DNA of 53,530 nucleotides, taken from contig CALFHN010000016.1 of NCBI GenBank assembly GCA_937876355.1, positions 1 to 53,530 of the forward strand, in the 5' to 3' direction. Below, in pieces: positions 28,123-38,019 of the stretch (within the stretch, counting starts at the first letter, position 1; each line of letters begins with the position of its first letter). The DNA is from an uncultured Bacteroidota bacterium (GTDB lineage: Bacteria > Bacteroidota > Rhodothermia > Rhodothermales > UBA10348). Position numbers and translations under genes: made by a program. The notes under the pieces were generated by a model that made no database searches, had not been told where the DNA came from, and was given only the letters and a program-made list of their open reading frames with translations.

Positions 28123-28884
28123 TCATCGCAAAAATTTCAAACATATTTCCGCGAATGCGTCGGGAGTTTCCGCGTGAAGCCAATGGGTTGCGTTTGGAAT
28201 GGTCTCCATGACAGCAAAAGGAAAAAGTGCGCGAATATCTAAAAAGTCCGAATCCAGCACGTAATTGGACTTTTCTCCTCGAATAAATAGCGCATCTCCC
28301 TCAAAAACTTCCCAAGCTTCGATTACCGAGCCCAGTTCTTCGTAATTATGCTCAATTGAAGGCAGATTAACGGCCCACTTAAATTTATTTCCCCGCCGAA
28401 CCAAGTTCTTGAGTAGAAACTGCCGGATGCCTTGGTTGGGTATAGTCAGCTTCATCACCTCATCGACCTCCTCCCGGCTAGTCATTTGAGGCAAGTCAAC
28501 ACTTTTAAATGCCTTGAAAATAGTGTCATGGGAACGAGGATAGGCCCTTGGAGCAATATCTGCGACAATCAATTTATCTACTTTCGACGGATGTTCGAGC
28601 GCAAGGTGCATGGCTAGTTTTCCACCCATCGAGTGACCCAAAATATGGGCGTGTTCTAGGCCTTCGTCCTCCATTAACTCGAGCACATCTTCTGCCATAT
28701 CAGCATACGTCCCATCCAAGGAATGGGGCGATTTGCCGTGGTTGCGCAGATCGATGGTGTACGTCTTGAAGTAGAGGCCAAATTTCTTTTTGGCCAACGT
28801 ATGCCAATTTCCACTTGCACCGAACAGTCCGTGGATCACAATGAGGGGATCGCCCTCGCCAAATGTTTGTCGAAATAACTTCAT
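28123..28884 (-). CDS. Alpha/beta hydrolase (YbfF-like esterase)
   Basis: A 253-residue alpha/beta fold hydrolase. The oxyanion segment VIHGLFGASGNW, the nucleophile elbow GHSMGGK (Ser about residue 95), and the catalytic His in NATHWLHAETP are all present; an Asp is available in the region near RNHGKSPHS and before the C-terminus. The sequence matches the YbfF type of short-chain esterase. Its position between men genes and metH gives no clear substrate. A MenH-like second role cannot be excluded, but MenH itself is present upstream. Confidence 0.8.
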   Translation of the reverse strand: MKLFRQTFGEGDPLIVIHGLFGASGNWHTLAKKKFGLYFKTYTIDLRNHGKSPHSLDGTYADMAEDVLELMEDEGLEHAHILGHSMGGKLAMHLALEHPSKVDKLIVADIAPRAYPRSHDTIFKAFKSVDLPQMTSREEVDEVMKLTIPNQGIRQFLLKNLVRRGNKFKWAVNLPSIEHNYEELGSVIEAWEVFEGDALFIRGEKSNYVLDSDFLDIRALFPFAVMETIPNATHWLHAETPDAFAEICLKFLR

Positions 28885-28937
28885 TCGAACAAACTACGGC
28901 ACTAGCTCTAAAATCGATTGGGCGATTACCAGCTATT

Positions 28938-29165
28938 CTAATCTTTTGTAGAATCTTCAGATTCGTCCCGATTGCCACAACCAAATCCATTTCGGCAACC
29001 TTTTCCAAGGATACACCAAAGCGCCAACGCGATAAACATTATGGAAAACCAGGACATTGAACCGTGTCCTAAGCTAAAAAGATTGAAGCTCCAGCCACTA
29101 CCAGAAATGGCTACCGTAAGGGCGACAATTGCAATTGCGAGGAGCCAACGCGATGAATCTTTCAT
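28938..29165 (-). CDS. Small membrane protein, two helices
   Basis: A 75-residue protein with two hydrophobic segments (about 7-24 and 37-54), a Gly/Cys-containing loop (KGCRNGFGCGN) and an acidic tail. It lies 26 bases after menE on the same strand and 53 bases before the hydrolase. No family is recognised. Confidence 0.55.
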   Translation of the reverse strand: MKDSSRWLLAIAIVALTVAISGSGWSFNLFSLGHGSMSWFSIMFIALALWCILGKGCRNGFGCGNRDESEDSTKD

Positions 29166-29191
29166 CTTTCCGTTTTTAATTGAAGCCTTGC

Positions 29192-30670
29192 TTACGGCAG
29201 CTTCAATTCAAGAGTTGCGATTTGTTGGAGTTGAACACGGGTAATTTTTAATGCCCCATCAGGCAGGTTAGGCATTGCCAATATGTAATCTGGACGTGCA
29301 TAGCTGGGAAGTTTGTCCGCCAAAAATGACATTAATAACCGATGCTCATCAGCATTGATCGACGATTTTTGCTGTGAGGTGTCTTCTACAAGCCTAACAA
29401 AGGCAACGGGGCGCATTCCAAAGCGCGGATGTTCTACGCCAACGGTTGTACACGCATAGACCAATGGATGCAGCATCAATGTGTTCTCGACCAAAACCAA
29501 GCTGATGTTTTCGCCTCCAGATATAATGATATCATCTGTCCTCGAAAGAATACAAATCTCGCCTGAGGTCAAAACGCTCGCGTGGTCCTGCGTTTCATAC
29601 ATCGCGGTCTTTCCTGGCGTAATCGTTCTCGGTACGAACACACCTCTGAAGAACTCGCCAACACTAACCGACTCAGACTGAACACTAAGTCGACCGCCTG
29701 ATCCAATTTCGAGGGTATTACCCTCGAGAGGTAGTCCAGCATGAAGCTCGCCAGAAAAAGCCACCCATCTGTTTGATAAAGTAACCATGGACGACGTTTC
29801 GGTAGACCCATACGTTGTTCGAATGGGGTAGCCCAATTTTAAACCTGCCTTAAGCAAGGATGGCGATAATGGTGCGCCGCCCACAATCACATCTTGTAGC
29901 ACAACCGGGCATTTGAGTTTCGCCTCGACTAAATCATTTAACTGCGTTGGCACCAACGACACTATTGTGGGCGGCGCACTTTTCAACTGATTGACCAACG
30001 ATGTTTGATGCGGCATCATTCGAACCGCCGCTCCGGCCGTAAAACATCTCCATAAAATGGCTAGTCCACCGACATGAAAACTGGGAAGACTCCACAACCA
30101 ATCCGATCCAGGGCCAATTTCGAGTCTTTCGGCGCATGCTTTGGCTGAGGCAAGGTGATTGGCGATAGAATGAACAATCAATTTGGGTTCCCCGGAACTG
30201 CCAGAGGTAAGCATTGCCGTGGCTAACGCTTGAGGATTGATCTGAGGCAAATCAGGGCGTTTTTTTCCCGGTGGAATAGAATCAATTTGCCGGCCCTCTG
30301 TCATGCCAATACGTAGTTCTTTTGTAACGCTAATCGGTTGGGCCCCAACAGAATCAGCAATTTTTAAAACGGTTGAATCCGGAAGTTTGGGATTAAATAA
30401 AACCACAAAACTACCTACCCTCCATGCCGCAAACAGTGTCACGATGAGCGACGCGGAATTCCATTCGGAGAGTGCGACTATTTTCTTAGGCGCACTCTGC
30501 CACCGAATCACCTCAGAGCAGATGAGATCATTCAGTTGCCCGTACGTCCAAATATTGCTATCCGAGATCACCGCCGGAGATTCAGCATGACGTGACGCTT
30601 GTACCGCAATTGGGCAGAAAACGCCTGATTTCGTGCGGGGTAGGCCGATTTCCGAAGGGAGATTATCCAT
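29192..30670 (-). CDS. menE: O-succinylbenzoate-CoA ligase
   Basis: A 492-residue member of the AMP-forming acyl-CoA ligase family. It activates o-succinylbenzoate to its CoA ester for menaquinone synthesis. Motifs: the phosphate-binding TSGSSGEPK (about residue 173), the YGSTETSS loop, and the C-terminal segment DGALKITR, which holds the catalytic Lys. The substrate is inferred from the operon; alone it could be any acyl-CoA ligase. It is two bases downstream of menC. Confidence 0.92.
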   Translation of the reverse strand: MDNLPSEIGLPRTKSGVFCPIAVQASRHAESPAVISDSNIWTYGQLNDLICSEVIRWQSAPKKIVALSEWNSASLIVTLFAAWRVGSFVVLFNPKLPDSTVLKIADSVGAQPISVTKELRIGMTEGRQIDSIPPGKKRPDLPQINPQALATAMLTSGSSGEPKLIVHSIANHLASAKACAERLEIGPGSDWLWSLPSFHVGGLAILWRCFTAGAAVRMMPHQTSLVNQLKSAPPTIVSLVPTQLNDLVEAKLKCPVVLQDVIVGGAPLSPSLLKAGLKLGYPIRTTYGSTETSSMVTLSNRWVAFSGELHAGLPLEGNTLEIGSGGRLSVQSESVSVGEFFRGVFVPRTITPGKTAMYETQDHASVLTSGEICILSRTDDIIISGGENISLVLVENTLMLHPLVYACTTVGVEHPRFGMRPVAFVRLVEDTSQQKSSINADEHRLLMSFLADKLPSYARPDYILAMPNLPDGALKITRVQLQQIATLELKLP

Positions 30671-30672
30671 TA

Positions 30673-31749
30673 CTAAATGCCGACCTCCTTCAAATTTGCC
30701 GCGTTCACACTGCTTCCAGGTAGTACAAGCACGTTACTTACCGCGATCCGCGATTGATTAAGCCAAGCATAAGACGAATCTGAAGCGGAATATGGATCGG
30801 TAGCAAGATATCGATACGTGCCGAATCCTTCCGCACCTCCCTCAAACGTGCTGGCCAGTGCAACCAAAGCGCTCATTCCAAGCCCTGTTTCGAAGGCCGA
30901 TGATACGACCAATCGTTTTCCTGCCTGTTTCACCATCATTTTGGCGTCCAAAAACTCTCCAATAGACCCAAAAAGTGCTGGCTTTATGAGTATGACATCT
31001 GCTAGAAGCCACGATTCCGTGTTCAACGTAAAATTTTCGTCGATCCCAACAGGAAGTGGGAATCCTCCCAATGAATCAGAGTCGAAACAACCTTGCCAAG
31101 GCTCCTCAATGAATTCAATTTTTTTAACCTGTTCGCTTCCATAAGAGTGTAAACGATCTGCAAACTCAAAGGCCTGTTTTTTGGCCCAAATGCCATTTGC
31201 GTCCAATCGAAGACGTCCGTTTTCAGGAAGGGATTCCAATAGGCCCAAAACTCTTTGAAGGTCATCTTCTACGCTTACGCCGCCCACTTTTGATTTGAGA
31301 AACCGGGGATGCACTGCTTTATGATTTCCTGATTTGGCGTCTTTTGCGCCGCTGGCATTCCCCGAAACGGGCGAAGGCCTGGTTTCAGGCCCAACTAACA
31401 TAGCGCTATCAACGATATCCCGAACGGGCGGCCCAATCGTATCCCGAAACGAAATCCCTTGTCGTTTTGCCTGAATTTCACGCCTCGCGCAGTCTAGCCC
31501 AAATCGAAGGGAAGGCGAAAATCTGGACTCGGCCCCTCTGATCAGATCCGCCACTTCTTTGTACGTATCGGGACCATATCCATCAAGTGGCGAAACCTCT
31601 CCCCATCCAGTTACACCATCGCTATCTGTGGCTTGAAGGTAAATGCCTCTTCGTTCTGATTGGATGGCTAGGCCAATCCGAATAGGATGAATGAACGGCA
31701 CACGGTATTCAAAATATCGAATAATCAACCAAGGGCACCCATTATCCAA
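30673..31749 (-). CDS. menC: O-succinylbenzoate synthase
   Basis: Up to 358 residues of the enolase superfamily. It dehydrates SHCHC to o-succinylbenzoate. The barrel carries the KxK motif (KSKVGG), metal ligands in RLDANG, EFIEEP and GIDEN, and a C-terminal Lys in LIKPALFG. The gene overlaps the end of menA by 25 bases. A polar loop of about 30 residues rich in Ser, Gly, Pro and Lys sits just before the KxK strand, where other MenC proteins are shorter. Confidence 0.92.
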   Translation of the reverse strand: MDNGCPWLIIRYFEYRVPFIHPIRIGLAIQSERRGIYLQATDSDGVTGWGEVSPLDGYGPDTYKEVADLIRGAESRFSPSLRFGLDCARREIQAKRQGISFRDTIGPPVRDIVDSAMLVGPETRPSPVSGNASGAKDAKSGNHKAVHPRFLKSKVGGVSVEDDLQRVLGLLESLPENGRLRLDANGIWAKKQAFEFADRLHSYGSEQVKKIEFIEEPWQGCFDSDSLGGFPLPVGIDENFTLNTESWLLADVILIKPALFGSIGEFLDAKMMVKQAGKRLVVSSAFETGLGMSALVALASTFEGGAEGFGTYRYLATDPYSASDSSYAWLNQSRIAVSNVLVLPGSSVNAANLKEVGI

Positions 31750-32624
31750 CCTATCGAAAACAGCACGGAAAAGAATAACAGGTTTCGAGCTGTCATAGCC
31801 AAAACTGGATTCATACGGGAACTCTCTTCATCCGGAATAGACTGTAGTAGGCGAAACGTTTTAAACATCAAGGGTAGCGTTAAAAGCGATAACAGGATCC
31901 AAACAGGAGCGCCAAAGACCTGCCATAATATAATTGATGTTGAACATGCGCCCAGGATACACAAACCATATAAAACTTGTGCAAAAGGCCTTCCCATTCG
32001 AACCACTACCGTTTTTTTGCCTGCAACCTGATCTTGCTCTCGATCTCGAATATTGTTTACCAGCAAAATTGCAACGGCTAATAGGCCCGGAGCCATTCCT
32101 GCAAACCAGACCATGGGTGACCACGATAATGTTTGCACGAAATACGTACCGGCAACGGCAACCGGACCAAAAAATATCAAAACAAATCCATCAGCTATGC
32201 CGAGATAGGCCAAGGAATACCGTCCGCCTGTATATGCCAGGCCAAATAAAATCGAACTAAAACCGATTCCGACAATCGGCCAGCCGCCGCGCATCACCAA
32301 ATAAATTCCTGAAATAATGGCTAATCCAAACGCCAAATAGGTAGCCATCCGCATGCCAGATTCTGTAACCAAACCAGCCTGTACCATTCTCCGAGGGCCT
32401 TTTCTTTCCCCTGTATCGGCTCCTTTTTGAAAGTCAGCCAAATCATTGAAATAATTGGTGCCGATTTGTATAAAAATGGCCCCCAAAAGCGCCAAAGATG
32501 CCGACAGTACGTGTAGCCCACCCGAATAAATGGCCAGCGCTATTCCAATAAAAACAGGACTTACCGCCGCCCAAAGTGTCTTTGGCCGTGCCGCTTCCCA
32601 CCAAATTAGTGCGCTGCTCGCCAT
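31725..32624 (-). CDS. menA: 1,4-dihydroxy-2-naphthoate polyprenyltransferase
   Basis: A 299-residue UbiA-type prenyltransferase with about eight or nine membrane helices. It attaches the isoprenoid tail to DHNA. The two Asp-rich motifs are present: NYFNDLADFQKGADT and NNIRDREQDQVAGKKT, which bind the prenyl diphosphate through magnesium. It lies three bases after menB and overlaps menC. Confidence 0.95.
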   Translation of the reverse strand: MASSALIWWEAARPKTLWAAVSPVFIGIALAIYSGGLHVLSASLALLGAIFIQIGTNYFNDLADFQKGADTGERKGPRRMVQAGLVTESGMRMATYLAFGLAIISGIYLVMRGGWPIVGIGFSSILFGLAYTGGRYSLAYLGIADGFVLIFFGPVAVAGTYFVQTLSWSPMVWFAGMAPGLLAVAILLVNNIRDREQDQVAGKKTVVVRMGRPFAQVLYGLCILGACSTSIILWQVFGAPVWILLSLLTLPLMFKTFRLLQSIPDEESSRMNPVLAMTARNLLFFSVLFSIGWIMGALG

Positions 32625-32627
32625 GAT

Positions 32628-33452
32628 TTACGGTCGATATGGAAACTGACCGAAGTCTGGTTTTCGCTTTTCATTGTAGGCATTCCTGCCCTCTTGACCT
32701 TCTTCGCTCATGTAAAAAAGAAGCGTGGCATTGCCGGCAAGCTCCTGAAGGCCAGCCTGACCGTCGCAGTCTGCATTGAGCGACGCTTTGAGGCATCGAA
32801 TGGCCATCTGCGAATTGGCGAGAATCTCGCGGCACCACTGCACTGTTTCAGATTCCAATTGATCCAATGGGACTACCGTATTTACCAAGCCCATGTCTAG
32901 GGCTTGTTGTGCATTGTATGGACGGCATAAAAACCAGATCTCTCGGGCTTTTTTCTGTCCCACGATGCGCGCCAAGTAACTGGCACCATACCCACCGTCG
33001 AACGAACCGACTCTGGGTCCCGTTTGCATAAACTGGGCGTTTTCAGCCGCAATAGTGAGATCACACATCACGTGCAGAACATGGCCCCCGCCTACAGCCC
33101 AACCGGCTACCATAGCGATAATGGGCTTAGGACAAGTCCGAATGTCCCGTTGAAAATCGAGCACGTTTAGGCGCATTACGCCAGTTCCTTCTTCCTTGTA
33201 ACCAGCATCACCGCGGATTCGTTGATCCCCACCGGAGCAAAATGCATCGGGCCCCTCGCCCGTCAGTATAATTACCCCAATGTGCTGATCATCTCTTGCA
33301 TCCCCAAGCGCGGACCGCATTTCGTTGACCGTCAAAGGCCGGAACGCATTTCGAACTTCCGGACGGTTAATGGTTATTTTTGCAATTCCTTCGGCTTTTT
33401 CATAGCGAATATCTACGAATTCCCCGGCAAGCTTCCAATCTACTATTGACAT
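32628..33452 (-). CDS. menB: 1,4-dihydroxy-2-naphthoyl-CoA synthase
   Basis: A 274-residue crotonase-fold enzyme that closes the second ring of the naphthoquinone. Motifs include [11 protein letters not shown] (oxyanion hole), [21 protein letters not shown] and AREIWFLCR. From memory the C-terminal half is strikingly close to E. coli MenB (for example [19 protein letters not shown]), pointing to the type I, bicarbonate-dependent class. It lies four bases after menH and three before menA. Confidence 0.96.
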   Translation of the reverse strand: MSIVDWKLAGEFVDIRYEKAEGIAKITINRPEVRNAFRPLTVNEMRSALGDARDDQHIGVIILTGEGPDAFCSGGDQRIRGDAGYKEEGTGVMRLNVLDFQRDIRTCPKPIIAMVAGWAVGGGHVLHVMCDLTIAAENAQFMQTGPRVGSFDGGYGASYLARIVGQKKAREIWFLCRPYNAQQALDMGLVNTVVPLDQLESETVQWCREILANSQMAIRCLKASLNADCDGQAGLQELAGNATLLFYMSEEGQEGRNAYNEKRKPDFGQFPYRP

Positions 33453-33456
33453 GAAT

Positions 33457-34284
33457 TTAAGAGAGGTCCAGTTCCAAAAAACGAGCGATTGCAGAAAGAT
33501 ACGCCTTGGGCTGCTCTAGATGGACATTGTGCCCCGCTTGTTTGATTACACATGGGGTAATTTGAGGAAATTTTTGGCCCAACTCATGACCAATACGTTC
33601 GTATTTGGAGTCTTGTTCACCCGCAATGAATAGCGTTTTATGCTCAAATGGCCCATTTTGCGGCTGTCTACCTAAAGAAAATCCTGTAATAGCTGCCGCT
33701 AATTTTTGAGGATTGTTGACTTGTGCAGATGCGATTTTCACAGCAGTTTCGAGCGCCAAATTTTTCTGAAGCGATTTAAAAACAGGCTGCTTATACCATT
33801 CGCTGAGTACGTTTGGCCAGTCCGTCTGAATCAATTCTGCCCATTGGGCATCACTTTTTTCCCTCTGGGACCGTTCTAGGTTGGAAACGAGGCCTGGATG
33901 GCTGGATTCCAATATCACTTTCCGAACGCGAGAAGGAAATTTCTGGGTGAAGTGCATGGCGACCCTGCCGCCCATCGAATAACCGACAACATCTACTACA
34001 GGCACATCCAATTCCGAAAGGGTTTTGTCCAATAGGACACTGGTTTCTTCAAACCAAGGCTCTTCGGAGGCAAGGGAGGACGATCCTCCATGACCCGGCA
34101 GATCTATTCCAAGCGTCGGAGCGGCTAGCCCCCTCGCGATGGGGGCCCATTGCGAGGCGTATCCCATAAAACCGTGCAAAAACAAAACCGGTATGTGCCC
34201 TCCTCGACTGGTTTGATCCAAGCGGCGATCGATAAACCAGGTAACAGATAACTCACTGTCTGAACTCATAAGGCGTAAACTCAT
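33457..34284 (-). CDS. menH: SHCHC synthase-like alpha/beta hydrolase
   Basis: A 275-residue alpha/beta hydrolase with [13 protein letters not shown], the nucleophile elbow [12 protein letters not shown] and the catalytic His in [10 protein letters not shown]. The motif pattern and position (menD to menB) fit MenH, which removes pyruvate from SEPHCHC to give SHCHC. Its start overlaps the stop of the preceding 142-residue gene by four bases (ATGA). Alone it could be another esterase; the operon makes MenH likely. Confidence 0.88.
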   Translation of the reverse strand: MSLRLMSSDSELSVTWFIDRRLDQTSRGGHIPVLFLHGFMGYASQWAPIARGLAAPTLGIDLPGHGGSSSLASEEPWFEETSVLLDKTLSELDVPVVDVVGYSMGGRVAMHFTQKFPSRVRKVILESSHPGLVSNLERSQREKSDAQWAELIQTDWPNVLSEWYKQPVFKSLQKNLALETAVKIASAQVNNPQKLAAAITGFSLGRQPQNGPFEHKTLFIAGEQDSKYERIGHELGQKFPQITPCVIKQAGHNVHLEQPKAYLSAIARFLELDLS

Positions 34285-34709
34285 ATCGTTCCGATTTTTT
34301 GAATCTCGGCGTTCATGTTTTTAGGCCTTCCAAAAATGGCCTTTCCCTCTTTCGAATGAGCACACGGATAGTCTTTTTCAACGATCACCGTGAGAACCCG
34401 GCCCGTTACGGGTTGAAAATCGAATTCAAAACCAACTAAATCATTTGAATCCCATCCATTGGTCCACGACCGCGGAATTTCCAACTTGGTGTGTCCTTCG
34501 GTTAATTTGGCAACAGGTCTCCCCGTTTTTGGAGTCAGAGTCGTTGATTTTCCTAAAGGTTGATCGCCCCGAATTAAATGGAGAGAGAACCCAATTTCCG
34601 AAGTTCCGATTTGTATCCGAGACGATATTGTACCGTTTTGAATGAGCTCAGACACTTCCTCTTGAGCCAAACGAAGGCGAAGCAACTGCTCGTGAATTCG
34701 AATTTTCAT
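34281..34709 (-). CDS. Conserved-looking protein of unknown function in the men operon
   Basis: A 142-residue soluble protein starting MKIRIHEQLLRLRLAQEEV. Beta strands dominate after an N-terminal helix; a KDYPCAHSKEGKA segment near the C-terminus has a Cys-x-His pair that could bind metal. I half-recognise it as the DUF7009 family of this phylum, without certainty. It sits between menD (14 bases downstream of its stop-to-start gap) and menH (four-base overlap), so it is made with the pathway. A catalytic role, such as the missing DHNA-CoA thioesterase, is not indicated by its sequence. Confidence 0.75.
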   Translation of the reverse strand: MKIRIHEQLLRLRLAQEEVSELIQNGTISSRIQIGTSEIGFSLHLIRGDQPLGKSTTLTPKTGRPVAKLTEGHTKLEIPRSWTNGWDSNDLVGFEFDFQPVTGRVLTVIVEKDYPCAHSKEGKAIFGRPKNMNAEIQKIGTI

Positions 34710-34723
34710 GAAACTGAATTGGG

Positions 34724-36553
34724 CTAAAGCGTTCCTGGCTTCGAACTTGAGGATAAACGCTGATGTAGTGCCGCATTTAAGCGTCTCGCTTCGTTCACGT
34801 TTTTGTCTCTATCTGTTACGATTTCAATTATGATGGAGCGGCTCTTGGATACGGCCCGCAATAAATCGGCCTCAAAATCAGACGTTGACCGCGGATTAGC
34901 ATAATCCAACCCAAACATTTTTGCAGCTGATTCAAATCCAAGCCCATGGGGAGTTCCGAAGAGCGGTTCAAACGAAGCCGTGTATTGTTGTACGGGCAAA
35001 TACGAAAAAATGCCACCTCCGTTATTGTTGATGACGACAACTATGGCTCCAACCGATGCGCACAATGCCAACGAATTGACATCGTATAACAAAGCGAGAT
35101 CTCCCAAAAAAACGATTGGGCGTTTTTGCAATCCTGATGCAAACCCAACGGCCGATGCAATAGTGCCGTCTATGCCGCTGGCCCCTCGATTTGTTAATAC
35201 AGGGACCGAATTCCCATCCAATACTCCGAAAGAATCCATGTGGCGCACTGAGTTACTGGATCCAAGCGTAAGGGCCCCATTTGGCGGAAGATGTCGGCTC
35301 AGGATCGTTGCCGCCGCTTGTTCGGTAAGCTGAGTGCTCAAAACATCACTATTTAGCCATGCATGAGCTTTCGCGCTAAACCCCTTCCAGACCTTCTGCC
35401 AGGCTCGCCTATCGGCGATGAGCGAAGCTTCCTTCGGCCCTGTGCTCGCGTCTGCCCAGTAGTCAAATACTGCGACTGGGTCGGCTTCCAAGCGGTTGGT
35501 GGCGATGTGGGATGGGTCTACGCGCCGCTCACGATGATCCACCACGACATATGAGGCGGGTTGAAAATCACTGAGAAGCCTCAATAATTTTTTAGAAAGG
35601 GGCGACGCTCCAAATTGGACCACACAATCAGGGCGAAATTCTCGGACTTTTTCGCTGGCAAGGAGAATATCAATATGGGCTATTCCACATCCAGGTGAAC
35701 TACTATTTGACTCCATCCCAAGTCGGGCTTGGGAACTAATATCAGCCACAAAAACGGCTCCGATTCGCTGGCATAAGGCCTCTGCTGCTCGAGCGATCAG
35801 ACCTCCTTCCCCGCTCAGTCTGCCAAGGATAATCATGGGTCGATGTGAGGCAGCCATCGCCGACTCCAAAACGGAAACCAATTCCTTCACCTCTAATCCG
35901 GCTGAGTCTTTCGAAAAAGCCAAAGAACCAGGCGAATACGCTGTAAATGGAGTTTTTTTAGATTCCCAATCCAAAAATCTTGCAGATTGAATTGGAACGT
36001 ACTCTTCGTGCGAAGGAGCAAGCGGTTCGCGAAACATGCAGTTCAGGTGGACGGGTCCGTCCTTTGAACGAAAAATGGCCTGATCTACGGTCGTGAGTAC
36101 AAAAGTTGGGTCAATGACATCTGTAGGCGCTGGCAAGTCAAAAAACCAACGGACAGATCGTCCAAAAATGTGGTCCTGTCGAATTGCTTGATTGGCATCA
36201 GCATCTCGAAGTTCAGGGGGCCTGTCTGCAGTTAATAGAATCATGGGCGTGGATTCTAAATCCGCTTCAATAACCGCTGGATGTCCGTTAGCCACGGCTG
36301 TACCAGATGTTGTTATCCAAACAGCAGGACGCTGGGTTGCCTTTCCGTAGCCCAACGCCAAAAACGCAGATCCGCGCTCATCAAAATGCATGGTCAGACC
36401 GCACTCGGGATGATCGTAAACGGCCATAACCAGTGGGGTTGATCGTGAACCAGGCGATGCGAAAAAGGTCGTTACTCCATTGCGCACCAACTCCTCGACT
36501 ATTAAGTCGGCCCAGAATCGATTCCTATTTGGTGCTTTTAAGTGCAAGTCCAA
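34724..36553 (-). CDS. menD: SEPHCHC synthase
   Basis: A 609-residue thiamine diphosphate enzyme that joins isochorismate and 2-oxoglutarate. The activating Glu is in HFDERGSAFLALGYGK, followed by TSGTAVANGHPAVIEAD and, in the C-terminal domain, the cofactor-binding region around FLGDLALLYDVNSL and NNNGGGIFSYLP. It overlaps the end of menF by 29 bases, so translation is coupled. The start at 36553 gives the usual N-terminus (NRFWADLIVEELVRNGV). Confidence 0.95.
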   Translation of the reverse strand: MDLHLKAPNRNRFWADLIVEELVRNGVTTFFASPGSRSTPLVMAVYDHPECGLTMHFDERGSAFLALGYGKATQRPAVWITTSGTAVANGHPAVIEADLESTPMILLTADRPPELRDADANQAIRQDHIFGRSVRWFFDLPAPTDVIDPTFVLTTVDQAIFRSKDGPVHLNCMFREPLAPSHEEYVPIQSARFLDWESKKTPFTAYSPGSLAFSKDSAGLEVKELVSVLESAMAASHRPMIILGRLSGEGGLIARAAEALCQRIGAVFVADISSQARLGMESNSSSPGCGIAHIDILLASEKVREFRPDCVVQFGASPLSKKLLRLLSDFQPASYVVVDHRERRVDPSHIATNRLEADPVAVFDYWADASTGPKEASLIADRRAWQKVWKGFSAKAHAWLNSDVLSTQLTEQAAATILSRHLPPNGALTLGSSNSVRHMDSFGVLDGNSVPVLTNRGASGIDGTIASAVGFASGLQKRPIVFLGDLALLYDVNSLALCASVGAIVVVINNNGGGIFSYLPVQQYTASFEPLFGTPHGLGFESAAKMFGLDYANPRSTSDFEADLLRAVSKSRSIIIEIVTDRDKNVNEARRLNAALHQRLSSSSKPGTL

Positions 36554-37850
36554 GGATTTTCGTGAAATCAGTAATTTTTTGTTCTATTTCCAACCATTCT
36601 GATCCAGGATCGGATCCGTTGACCAGTCCCGCGCCCGAAAACAGAGAAAGTGTCTTTTTGTGCAACACACCACATCGAAGGGCCACCGCAAATTCTGCAG
36701 AATCCCTACCCAGCCATCCGACGGGCCCAGCATACCAGCCACGGTCAAAATCTTCCAAAGAATTAATGGCGTGAAGCGCAACATCAGTTGGCTCTCCACA
36801 AACGGCCGGAGTAGGATGAAGAAGCTTCAACAGATGTAGGTCAGTAATGCCTTTTTCTAGCGTGCCGGAAAGTCGAGAATATAAGTGTCTCCCTTGCGCT
36901 AGCCTCATTTCAGATGCAACCTCATCCACTTCCACCGTCCGACATACCTCCTGAAGGACATTTCGAATCCGATTACGGACAAAAGCATGCTCTCGTTGAT
37001 CTTTTTCGCTGGCTAGAAGGGATTCACAGTATGCCTGATCGTCGTCTTTTGTATCTCCCCGAGGGCGCGTACCGGCAACTGCTTCGCTTATAACTTCCCG
37101 CCCTCGCCGGAAAAACAATCGCTCTGGAGAGGCCCCTAAGAAAGCACCTTCTTCAGACTCAAAAAGGAAATGGAAACAATTCGGAGTTGCTTCCTGGAGC
37201 ACATTCAGTAATTCAACCGGCTCTGGTTCCTCGGCAAAGGAAAAGTCAACTCGCCGTGCCAAAACGACTTTCTGGAGAACTTCCCTCTTGAAGGCATCGA
37301 TGGACCATCCTACTTGGGATTTCCAGCCCTCAAAACTTGGAATTTCTACTCTGGCCGTTGGGATTGGAACAGTATTAGGTGAGAATTGATGGGGAAACAC
37401 GAGTTCATCTGCCTGGTCCAAAATGATTTGGGCGAGCCCCTGATCTTCTGGAAAGACTAGATTACAACATAATTGTGTCCTTTCACCTCTGCAATGTAAT
37501 TCAAACCTGGGCAAGACAAATCTCCAGGCTGGAAATCCGAACCAGTCCCTATCCGTATCATGGCTTAAATCGAATCGCATACCCCCGTACAGCCTAAAAT
37601 CTGCTCCGGGACGTTCTAGAAAGTCGTCAATTTCCTTCTCCAACAGGACATAGTCGGGGCGGGTATCTCCCGACAGAACTTTTGCGATTCCGCACATGGC
37701 CACTCGTTCGTCAGCGTGCCTTCCTCTCCAATACAATCGTTCAAGATGTTTCTGAGCGTTGAGCCATCGTAGCGGATCGACGTACGGAATAGGGATTTCA
37801 ATCCGCACCAACCTAGCTACTCCCGGTTCAAGCAACCCAAAATGATGCAT
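36525..37850 (-). CDS. menF: Isochorismate synthase
   Basis: About 441 residues of the chorismate-binding family. It turns chorismate into isochorismate, the entry to menaquinone. Motifs: ASPERLFFRRG, ISEAVAGTRPRG, the Glu-rich KDQREHAFV helix, LHPTPAVCGEP and the C-terminal GWYAGPVGWLG. The ATG at 37850 (MHHFGLLEPG) is preferred to a TTG at 37865. It is the first men gene, so the operon promoter should lie in 37866-38019; no clear consensus was found there. A siderophore-type isochorismate synthase is unlikely in this context. Confidence 0.92.
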   Translation of the reverse strand: MHHFGLLEPGVARLVRIEIPIPYVDPLRWLNAQKHLERLYWRGRHADERVAMCGIAKVLSGDTRPDYVLLEKEIDDFLERPGADFRLYGGMRFDLSHDTDRDWFGFPAWRFVLPRFELHCRGERTQLCCNLVFPEDQGLAQIILDQADELVFPHQFSPNTVPIPTARVEIPSFEGWKSQVGWSIDAFKREVLQKVVLARRVDFSFAEEPEPVELLNVLQEATPNCFHFLFESEEGAFLGASPERLFFRRGREVISEAVAGTRPRGDTKDDDQAYCESLLASEKDQREHAFVRNRIRNVLQEVCRTVEVDEVASEMRLAQGRHLYSRLSGTLEKGITDLHLLKLLHPTPAVCGEPTDVALHAINSLEDFDRGWYAGPVGWLGRDSAEFAVALRCGVLHKKTLSLFSGAGLVNGSDPGSEWLEIEQKITDFTKILGLALKSTK

Positions 37851-38019
37851 CAAAGCTGAGCGCAATCGGCTCTTCGGATTTGTGTTTAAGTCAGAGATGA
37901 TGATATGATCTTCGCGAGGTGTTTGGATAATATCCGACCAAATGAGAAGGAAGGCGATTAGTTATGCTGCAGGTGGGAGAATATACCCAATCTAAAACAA
38001 TGGAATGACCGAGAAAGTC

